From contig NZ_BMIK01000001.1 in the NCBI RefSeq assembly GCF_014642075.1, forward strand, positions 496,001 through 560,000: a DNA stretch of 64,000 nucleotides, read 5' to 3'. The first letter of the stretch is position 1. Each line of letters opens with the position of its first letter. This document shows, piece by piece, positions 25,237-32,273 of the stretch. Source of the DNA: Parapedobacter defluvii. Lineage in GTDB: Bacteria; Bacteroidota; Bacteroidia; Sphingobacteriales; Sphingobacteriaceae. The position numbers were made by a program, and so were the translations under genes. Under the pieces are notes generated by a model. It saw nothing but the letters and a program-made list of their open reading frames with translations, was not told the DNA's origin and made no database searches.

Positions 25237-26631
25237 ATGGGTTATAAACAACTTATTAAATCTTGTATAATCGTCTTTGCAACCGGGCTGTCTGCTGTTG
25301 CTTGCCAATCACCGGAGGAAGCCACTTCGGTACGTAAATCCACATTAGAAACGATTGGTCTGTATGCTTTTGATGCTGCGGAAGAGGAACATTATATATT
25401 CTGGAAGGCCTGCGGATACAATTTCCTGCAATTCATTGACAAAGGGCTTTGGTTATCCCCTGAGGAACAAGATGGGTATTATGAACGCTTGGCGCGTGGC
25501 ATCGAGGATGCCCAGCGACATGGTTTTAAGGTGGGTATATTGTTGCAATCCAACTTGTTGTCGTATCCCCACGATTGGTGGGAGACATTTGACCCCCGGG
25601 ACAGTATGCAGATGCAGGCCCGGCTGGCAACCATCGAAGCGGTAGTCAAACGGTGCCGCAAAGCAGATGTAATGGAATTTTACGCTGGAGATCCCGGTGG
25701 TGCCCCCGATTCGCTTGGTGCCGAGGGTATTGCCCTATGGAAAGACATGGCTCAGGAAGTGAGGCATCTCGTGCACCAATATGCACCAACGGCAATGTTC
25801 AACGTCAACATCTGGGCGGTGTCGCATTGGGATTATATCCAGATTAGCCCATGGGCGACCTTCTTTTGGGATAAAGAGGTACAATATGGACGGGAAATCG
25901 CGGGCGATACATCGCTGGTCAATCCGATGACCGGTATTGAATTTCCACTGCATAACTATTATCGGTCGCTGGCTTTCAAAGCCTATGAAGAGGCGGGCGT
26001 TGATCCGGAACGCTTTCCAACAGCAGATGGCATCCGGGCATTAAAGCAGCGCGGCATAGAACGCATATGGGGATGGGCGCATTTCCTGATTGATGAGGTG
26101 GACGACGGATATACGGGATATGCGGGTATGAAGACCCATCCTGCCCAAGCCGAAACCAGGTACCTTCATCGGATTGTCTCCGATGCCCGGCAGATCGGAT
26201 TAACGGGAATGATCAGCAATTGCGATGGTTCCAACTCAGCGGTCGAGGCGATGAATGTCTATGCATTTGCTCGGTTCTGCCAAGACGGAGACCTCACGCC
26301 GGAAAAAGTGATTGATGAGTATGCCAGCTATCTGGGAGCCGATACCACATCCCAGGAAGTCATTGCCCAAGTGATCCGGTTTATCGAGAATCACAGTACG
26401 TGGGAGCAAAGTCTGCCCGAACGAAATCGGGTGGCAGCCTTCACTTGTCGGTTCGAAACCGCAGGTGCTGCGTTGGATGCACTTGAACGGATACCGCACC
26501 ACAGCAGTCAGACCAAACAATTTCCGTTGCTAGAATCTCCAGCGGAATATCTGATTAGATTGAAAGACCGCCTACGCGATATCGCGGCATTGAACCCCGA
26601 TGTTTCATCGCCATCGTCAACGCAAAGGTAA
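25237..26631 (+). CDS. Exported DPGG-family protein, subgroup A (unrecognised family)
   Basis: A 464-residue exported protein that I do not recognise. The signal peptide ends in LSAVACQS with a probable lipidated Cys23. The N-terminal two thirds look like a TIM barrel: GLYAFDA, ACGYNFLQF, HGFKVGILLQSN, FYAGDPGGAP (Asp152), FNVNIWAVSHWD, GIEFPLHNYYRSLA and FLIDEVDDGYTGY. The C-terminal third is mostly helical. The protein at 46428 is a clear paralogue across its whole length, and the proteins at 28093 and 29694 share the order of motifs more distantly. Conserved acidic and aromatic residues suggest a glycoside hydrolase-like function (inference). It lies between a lactonase and a sugar transporter. 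Confidence 0.8.
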   Translation: MGYKQLIKSCIIVFATGLSAVACQSPEEATSVRKSTLETIGLYAFDAAEEEHYIFWKACGYNFLQFIDKGLWLSPEEQDGYYERLARGIEDAQRHGFKVGILLQSNLLSYPHDWWETFDPRDSMQMQARLATIEAVVKRCRKADVMEFYAGDPGGAPDSLGAEGIALWKDMAQEVRHLVHQYAPTAMFNVNIWAVSHWDYIQISPWATFFWDKEVQYGREIAGDTSLVNPMTGIEFPLHNYYRSLAFKAYEEAGVDPERFPTADGIRALKQRGIERIWGWAHFLIDEVDDGYTGYAGMKTHPAQAETRYLHRIVSDARQIGLTGMISNCDGSNSAVEAMNVYAFARFCQDGDLTPEKVIDEYASYLGADTTSQEVIAQVIRFIENHSTWEQSLPERNRVAAFTCRFETAGAALDALERIPHHSSQTKQFPLLESPAEYLIRLKDRLRDIAALNPDVSSPSSTQR

Positions 26632-26642
26632 TCGGATTACAG

Positions 26643-26660
26643 TTTCGGTTAACACCGAAG
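26643..26660. terminator. Small hairpin TTCGGT-TAAC-ACCGAA
   Basis: A perfect six-base-pair stem with a four-base loop just after the DPGG gene, with one extra wobble pair. No U-tract follows, so it may be a processing or regulatory hairpin instead of a true terminator. Confidence 0.35.
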
Positions 26661-26683
26661 TACAAACATCAGGTTTACACGGC

Positions 26684-26691
26684 TATTTTTG
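26684..26691 (+). promoter_or_regulatory. -7 promoter box TATTTTTG before the MFS gene
   Basis: Exact TAnnTTTG match 35 bases before the transporter ATG. No clear -33 TTG is seen at normal spacing, so this is a moderate call. Confidence 0.4.
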
Positions 26692-26726
26692 AATAAATGG
26701 AAGACGAGTCTTAGTAGAAGCAGGCA

Positions 26727-28100
26727 ATGATACAGGAAGAAAAAGGAAATAAAGTTTATACATATTTGATCGTATTGGTCGCTTCCATTGGGGGCTTCAT
26801 GTTTGGGTTCGATTTGGTCATCATCGCCGGCGCACTGCCTTTTTTGGAAGTGGATTTTCAGCTGACGCCGGCGCTGAAGGGATTTGCGGTAAGCAGTGCG
26901 ATCTTGGGATCTGTATCCGGGCCGTTAGTTGGTATGTGGTTTACCGAACGCTTGGGCCGGCGTAAAACCATGATGCTCGCCGCTTTATTTTTTATGGTAT
27001 CCACCATCGGGTCGGCATTTGCCTTTGGTATTTGGGACTTCGCGGTATGGCGCTTCCTAGGTGGAGTGGGTATCGGCTTAGCCATGATCTCCTCTCCCAT
27101 TTATATCGCCGAGTTATCACCACCCCATTTACGGGGCGTGTTGGTAAATGTGAACCAGCTTTCTAACGTTATCGGAATCAATTTGGCGGTTGTCGTGGGG
27201 TATTTCTTTTCATTCGATGGTTGGGGATGGCGTTGGATGTTCGGTTCGCAGGCTGTGCCTGTGGCTCTACTCATTGTCGGCCTGCTCCTTGTACCCGAAA
27301 GCCCCAGGTGGCTGGCCGCCCGGAACAGGCTTGCCGATGCGCTCGATGTGTTGACAAAAATCAATGGCCGGTGGCGGGCAGCGCAGGAATTGGAAGAAAT
27401 TAAAGCCGAATTGACACGCTCAGCGATGGACAACGGTTCATTTCATGAGCTTTGGCGGCCAGGAATCAGGCAAGCGTTGCTTATCGGCATCGTCATTATG
27501 GTATTCTCGCAGATCAACGGTGTTAACATGATTTTGCTCTATGCCCCAACCATTATGACGGAGGTAGGGATCAGTTTCGGTTCGAGCGCAATCCTCAGCT
27601 CCATTCCCGTTTATTTATTGATTTTACTGACTACCCTCTTGGCCTTTCCATTCATTAAGAAATTTTCCCGCCGTGGGTTGCTGATGGGCGGTGTTGCATT
27701 CATGGTCTTGGGGCATTTGATAATGGCAATTAATCTGTTTTTAGGCTGGCCGCCGCTGTTTTCGCTGATTCCAATGTTAATCTCTGCCGGTGCCTTTACC
27801 ATCGGCTTGGCACCATTAAGCTGGATTATTGTTGCTGAAATCTTTCCCAATCGGGTGAGGGGGAAGGCGCTTGCGGTGGTATGCTTCTTTCTGTATGCGG
27901 CATCTTTTATCACCGCCCAGTTCTTTCCGATACTAACAGATTGGTTTACGAGAAATTATGATACCGCCGCAGGAGTTTACCTCATTTTTGCAGGCATCTG
28001 CTCCTTGGGATTGTGGTTTTCCTGGCGGTTTGTGCCGGAAACCAAAGGGCTTAGCCTGGAAAAGATCAGCGAGTTTTGGGAGGAACGCAGGCATGGTTAA
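26727..28100 (+). CDS. MFS sugar porter
   Basis: A 457-residue major facilitator of the sugar porter family, with 12 predicted membrane helices in the inner membrane. Signature motifs are all present: ERLGRRK after helix 2, RFLGGVGIG in helix 4, PESPRWL before the central loop, FSQINGVNMILLYAP in helix 7 and PETKGLSLE at the C-terminus. It likely imports a monosaccharide or small sugar derivative by proton symport. Its end overlaps the next gene by eight bases, tying it to the DPGG proteins. Confidence 0.92.
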   Translation: MIQEEKGNKVYTYLIVLVASIGGFMFGFDLVIIAGALPFLEVDFQLTPALKGFAVSSAILGSVSGPLVGMWFTERLGRRKTMMLAALFFMVSTIGSAFAFGIWDFAVWRFLGGVGIGLAMISSPIYIAELSPPHLRGVLVNVNQLSNVIGINLAVVVGYFFSFDGWGWRWMFGSQAVPVALLIVGLLLVPESPRWLAARNRLADALDVLTKINGRWRAAQELEEIKAELTRSAMDNGSFHELWRPGIRQALLIGIVIMVFSQINGVNMILLYAPTIMTEVGISFGSSAILSSIPVYLLILLTTLLAFPFIKKFSRRGLLMGGVAFMVLGHLIMAINLFLGWPPLFSLIPMLISAGAFTIGLAPLSWIIVAEIFPNRVRGKALAVVCFFLYAASFITAQFFPILTDWFTRNYDTAAGVYLIFAGICSLGLWFSWRFVPETKGLSLEKISEFWEERRHG

Positions 28101-29667
28101 GGCGTTGATATTTTTAGCTGCGTGCCTACTTCTTTCGGGGGCTATCCGAGCACAGGAGACGGCCGGCCAAAAATTGGTGGGGATGTATATTCACCAAGGA
28201 TGGTCCTATAACCATCCGTATGCAGCACGTACTTGGACATTGGAAAATTGGCAGCAATACCTAGGCGGTATCAGCGCGCTTGGCTATAACAGTATACTGA
28301 TCTGGCCAATGCTGGAGACGATGCCCAATCCGATGACGCCAAGTGACAGTGCGCATGTAGATCGGATGCGGGCTGTAATCGATCTTGCACACCGTAAATT
28401 CAAGATGAAGACATTTGTTGTATTGTGTGCGAATATCGGACCCAAAAGTGAGCTGGCGAGTACATACTCCTATGAAGACCGGCCGCTCTATGGCATTGAT
28501 GAATACATCGATCCGGCCGATCCGGTGAAATTGGGAAAATTGATGGCATGGCGCGAGGAACTGTTGAAACCATTGAAAGCCGCAGATGGTATTTTCATCA
28601 TCGATAGTGATCCGGGTGGATATCCGAATTCGACCAATCCGGAGTTTGCCTACCTCCTCACTGCACACCGACGCATGCTTGATCGGCTTCGCCCCGGGAT
28701 TGAAATTTACTATTGGGCCTGGACGGGCTGGGAATCCTACGGCAGATTCCATGCAACAGGGCATTTTAGTATGGGAACGCAGGAAGAAATCCAGGATGCA
28801 TTATCTCTTATTGAAAAACAGCGCCCTGAGCCGTGGGGTGTAGCAACACATTGGTTGGGATACGGGGCTCAGGTTGATGCCGAGATGAAAGATCGTGTAC
28901 TGGCGTATAATTACGGTGCAATCGAAGCCGATCCAGCATTTCCCTTTACCTTATTTGGTCCAGCAGCTTACGAAGGCGGCATGAATACGGGAAGTAGAGG
29001 AGTGTTCGGAAATGCACTGACACACTGCGTGCAACTCCCCAATACGTTTGCTTTTGCAAGAGGAGCGTTGGGTCTGACCGCCGAAAGAGGCGATTACATA
29101 GCCTTTGCCGATCAGCTGATCGAAGGCGCGGGCGAATCGATCGTAGAAGGTTGGGAGGCATTACAGGGAACGGACGCGGTGCGCATGAAAGCTGCGGCAA
29201 TGAAGCTGATCAACTTGAGTAAATCCGATCTGAAGACGGGGAAATTCCGGGGATTACTCTTCGGAGATCCAAAGCGATTCGTGGATGATTTAATCGGCCA
29301 ACTTCAGATGGCAGCGGCCCTGTTTACCTTGAAGCGGACGTTGGGTGATGGGGAAGGCATGGTAACCAAGACATCGGTTGCCGCTTTTAGCGCGTTCATT
29401 ACTGCTGTGGAAGATTGGCATGACAGACACGGGTACAATAGCTATTGGTTTTGGCCTCCGATGACGGAAACCTTGACACGGCTACCTACCGATCGGTTAA
29501 AGCCCTTTTTGGAGGGCGGTCCTTGGTGGGAAGACGGCGTTGGTGATACGCCCGGTGAGCGCATAGGCGATGCGTACGAAAAAATACAAACTTACACCCC
29601 CCGGCTGATTGCAGCGATGAAAAGTGCCCTGGATGATTTACGAATGCAGGGGCAGGGCAATAAATAA
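28093..29667 (+). CDS. Exported DPGG-family protein, subgroup B copy 1 (unrecognised family)
   Basis: A 524-residue exported protein of no family I recognise. The frame is open far into the transporter gene, but the start is the ATG at 28093, which heads a good Sec signal peptide (cleavage after AIRAQ). The mature N-terminus has GMYIHQGWSYNHPYAART and LGYNSILIWPMLE; the DPGG motif is at Asp173 in DSDPGGYPNSTN, followed by RPGIEIYYWAWTGWESYG. A helical C-terminal third contains FSAFITAVEDWHDRHGY. The next gene encodes a close copy of the same length. Motif order matches the proteins at 25237 and 46428. A glycosidase-like TIM barrel is plausible but unproven. Confidence 0.8.
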   Translation: MVKALIFLAACLLLSGAIRAQETAGQKLVGMYIHQGWSYNHPYAARTWTLENWQQYLGGISALGYNSILIWPMLETMPNPMTPSDSAHVDRMRAVIDLAHRKFKMKTFVVLCANIGPKSELASTYSYEDRPLYGIDEYIDPADPVKLGKLMAWREELLKPLKAADGIFIIDSDPGGYPNSTNPEFAYLLTAHRRMLDRLRPGIEIYYWAWTGWESYGRFHATGHFSMGTQEEIQDALSLIEKQRPEPWGVATHWLGYGAQVDAEMKDRVLAYNYGAIEADPAFPFTLFGPAAYEGGMNTGSRGVFGNALTHCVQLPNTFAFARGALGLTAERGDYIAFADQLIEGAGESIVEGWEALQGTDAVRMKAAAMKLINLSKSDLKTGKFRGLLFGDPKRFVDDLIGQLQMAAALFTLKRTLGDGEGMVTKTSVAAFSAFITAVEDWHDRHGYNSYWFWPPMTETLTRLPTDRLKPFLEGGPWWEDGVGDTPGERIGDAYEKIQTYTPRLIAAMKSALDDLRMQGQGNK

Positions 29668-29693
29668 AATAGGAAACCATACAAAGATAACAG

Positions 29694-31268
29694 ATGATAA
29701 AAGTGAACATGAAACGAATATTGATGCTTGCGATGGCGATAACCGTTTGCTGTACGGCCAGCGCCCAACAATCCGCAAACAATCCAACGGGGAAATTACT
29801 GGGTATCTATGTGCACCAGCACTGGTCGTACAACCATCCATACGCTGCCCGTACCTGGACGTTGGATGATTGGACCGGCTATCTGGATGGGGTGAAAAAA
29901 TTGGGTTATAACAGTGTGTTGATTTGGCCGATGCTCGAAACGATTCCGGATCCGATGACACCAAGCGACGAAGCCAACCTGGAAAAAATCGCCAAAGTCA
30001 TCGATATTGCGAAGAATCGGTATCAGTTGAAAGTGTCGATTGTGTTCTGCCCCAATGTTTCACCAAAAAGTGAAATCGGCCGCCAATACACTTTTGAAAA
30101 ACGACCGTTTTTCCATACAGATGATCGCGTAGATCCCGGCGATCCCGTGGCGTTCGGCAAATTGATGGAATGGCGTGAGAAACTCTTCCGGCCGTTGGCG
30201 AATGCCGACGGATTATTTGTCATCGATAGCGACCCGGGAGGGTATCCAGGATCGACGAACCTGGAATTTGCATATATCCTGACGGCTCACCGCCGGATGC
30301 TGGATAGGCTACGTCCGGGTATTGAAATCTACTATTGGGCCCATTTCGGATGGGAATCCTATGGTAAGTTTTATGCCACGGGTGAGCTGGTACATGGGAC
30401 TGCCGAAGAGGTGCAGGATGCCATGAAATTGATCGAACGGCAAAATATCGGCCCATGGGGCGTGGCCAGCAGTGGCTTCGGTCCTAGCGTGGGCGATGCC
30501 ATCGGGATGAGCGATCGGGTGTTGGCATTTAATTACGGTGCCATCGAGGGTGAGCCGTCGTTTCCCCTGACCATTTATGGGACAGATAACGCGTACAACG
30601 GTGGAAGAAACGGTGCTGAACGTGGGGTATTTGGAAACGTGCAAAGTCATTGCCTCCAATTGCCGAATACCTTTGCTTTCGCAAGAGGAGCTCAGGGACT
30701 ACCCGTGGAACGTGCCGATTATGTGGCTTTTGCCAATGAGCTGATCGTCGGACAGGGTGAAACAATTGTAGAAGGTTGGGAATCGCTCCAGAGTGGAGAC
30801 AGCAAACGGATGGATAAAGCTGCAAAGCGGCTGCGGGCCCTGACAAAGCGGCCGCTGGAGACTGGTAGCTTAAAAGGGCTGTTGTTTGGGGATGTGAATC
30901 GATTTATTGAAGATCTGGCCGTTCAATTGGATGTGATGTCTTCGCTACAGACATTCAGCAATGCCGTTAATCGCTATCCGAAATCCCATAAAGCTGTGAA
31001 AATTGCGTTCTCTGCATTCGTAGAAGCTGTTGAAACCTGGCAGACGCGCCATGGGTACAGCAATCATTGGTATTGGCCTACCATGATAGAAGCACTTAAG
31101 AAACTGGAGGCCAAACCGGTTGACGAAACATTGGCAACGTTGACTTGGGTGAGTGAAGAAGGAGATACGCCTTTTGAGCGTGTAAAAAATGGGCTGGCGA
31201 GGTTAGAAGACTATTCACCCAGATTGATCAAAGCAATGAGGCAAGCATTGGCGGAGTGGGGTAAGTAA
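29694..31268 (+). CDS. Exported DPGG-family protein, subgroup B copy 2 (unrecognised family)
   Basis: A tandem paralogue of the preceding gene, also 524 residues from the ATG at 29694; the ATG at 29709 (MKRILML) would give a tidier signal peptide ending at TASAQ. By eye about half or more of the positions are identical to copy 1, including IHQHWSYNHPYAART, IWPMLETIPDPMTPSD, IDSDPGGYPGSTN, AHRRMLDRLRPGIEIYYWA and RHGYSNHWYWP. Differences cluster around the middle, where TGHFSMGT in copy 1 aligns with TGELVHGT here, which may alter specificity. The two copies probably work on related substrates. Confidence 0.8.
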   Translation: MIKVNMKRILMLAMAITVCCTASAQQSANNPTGKLLGIYVHQHWSYNHPYAARTWTLDDWTGYLDGVKKLGYNSVLIWPMLETIPDPMTPSDEANLEKIAKVIDIAKNRYQLKVSIVFCPNVSPKSEIGRQYTFEKRPFFHTDDRVDPGDPVAFGKLMEWREKLFRPLANADGLFVIDSDPGGYPGSTNLEFAYILTAHRRMLDRLRPGIEIYYWAHFGWESYGKFYATGELVHGTAEEVQDAMKLIERQNIGPWGVASSGFGPSVGDAIGMSDRVLAFNYGAIEGEPSFPLTIYGTDNAYNGGRNGAERGVFGNVQSHCLQLPNTFAFARGAQGLPVERADYVAFANELIVGQGETIVEGWESLQSGDSKRMDKAAKRLRALTKRPLETGSLKGLLFGDVNRFIEDLAVQLDVMSSLQTFSNAVNRYPKSHKAVKIAFSAFVEAVETWQTRHGYSNHWYWPTMIEALKKLEAKPVDETLATLTWVSEEGDTPFERVKNGLARLEDYSPRLIKAMRQALAEWGK

Positions 31269-31295
31269 AGCGATATATAACAGATATAAATAACC

Positions 31296-32261
31296 ATGAA
31301 GATATCAGACATACTTCCGCCTTTTCGTCATCGCCTATGGACAATAGCGAAGCAAGGCGGAGCTACCCACGCGGTATCCCGGCTTCCTTTAGGTGCAGAC
31401 GGTAAGATATCCTGGGAATATCTGGACTTGCTCCATCTCAAGGAAAGCTATCAGAATTTCGGTCTCCAACTGGAGGTTATAGAACCTGGATTGGATGGGC
31501 AGATGCACGACATGAAATTGGGTACGGACAAACGAGATCTGGATATTGAACACTGTAAGCAACTGATCCGCAACATGGGGACGTTGGGTATTCCGGTGTT
31601 TTGTTACAATTTTATGGCAAAGTTTAATTGGGTCCGGACGTCGACGACGACGCCTACAAGGGGAGGTGCTTTGGTTACCAGCTACGATCATTCGCTGATG
31701 GAGCACGCCCCGCTGACCGATGCAGGAATCGTAACGGCGGATACCTTGTGGGAAAATATTAAGTATTTCCTGGAGGCCGTTGTGCCCGTTGCTGAAGAAT
31801 ACAAAGTAAAGCTTGCACTCCACCCCGATGATCCGCCCGTAGCTAGTATACGGGGAATTTCAAGAATCGTCACCAGCGCTGCAGCGCTGCAGAAAGTGCT
31901 GGACATGGTGCCAAGCCCTTATAGCGGGATCACGCTCTGTCAAGGGACACTTGCCGCCGCAGGAGAAGATATTCCTGCTATCATCCGCGAATTCGGGCAT
32001 AAAAAGAAAATTTTCTTCGTGCATTTCCGGGACGTCAAAGGTACGGCCGAGCGATTTACAGAAACGTTTCACGACGATGGGCAAACCAACATGCTAGAAG
32101 CGGTAAAAGCGTACAGAGAAGTCGGGTTTGACGGTCCGGTACGCATAGATCATGCACCTACACTAGAAGGAGAGGACAATAAAGACCCCGGTTATGCCGA
32201 AATGGGGCGGCTATTTGCGCTTGGATACCTCCGGGGGCTCATGGATCATGCAGGTTATTAA
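31296..32261 (+). CDS. uxuA: Mannonate dehydratase (UxuA family, short form)
   Basis: A 321-residue UxuA-family TIM barrel that dehydrates D-mannonate to 2-keto-3-deoxygluconate, or a close relative. The four metal-site residues are present: His176 in LHPDDPP, Cys215 in LCQGT, His243 in FVHFRDV and Asp285 in IDHAPT. It is shorter than enterobacterial UxuA (about 390 residues) but fits the short family found in Bacteroidota. It indicates that an aldonic or uronic acid is produced by the pathway. No uxuB, kdgK or kdgA partner is adjacent, so the downstream route is unclear. Confidence 0.85.
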   Translation: MKISDILPPFRHRLWTIAKQGGATHAVSRLPLGADGKISWEYLDLLHLKESYQNFGLQLEVIEPGLDGQMHDMKLGTDKRDLDIEHCKQLIRNMGTLGIPVFCYNFMAKFNWVRTSTTTPTRGGALVTSYDHSLMEHAPLTDAGIVTADTLWENIKYFLEAVVPVAEEYKVKLALHPDDPPVASIRGISRIVTSAAALQKVLDMVPSPYSGITLCQGTLAAAGEDIPAIIREFGHKKKIFFVHFRDVKGTAERFTETFHDDGQTNMLEAVKAYREVGFDGPVRIDHAPTLEGEDNKDPGYAEMGRLFALGYLRGLMDHAGY

Positions 32262-32273
32262 AAATGGCGACCG

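Noticed and set aside
27958-28092. Upstream extension of the 28093 gene into the MFS gene
   Set aside because: The frame is open, but those 45 codons lie inside the conserved C-terminus of the transporter, and a good signal peptide begins at the ATG at 28093.
28261-28764. 167-codon minus-strand frame
   Set aside because: It is antisense to the DPGG gene; no domain and no promoter.
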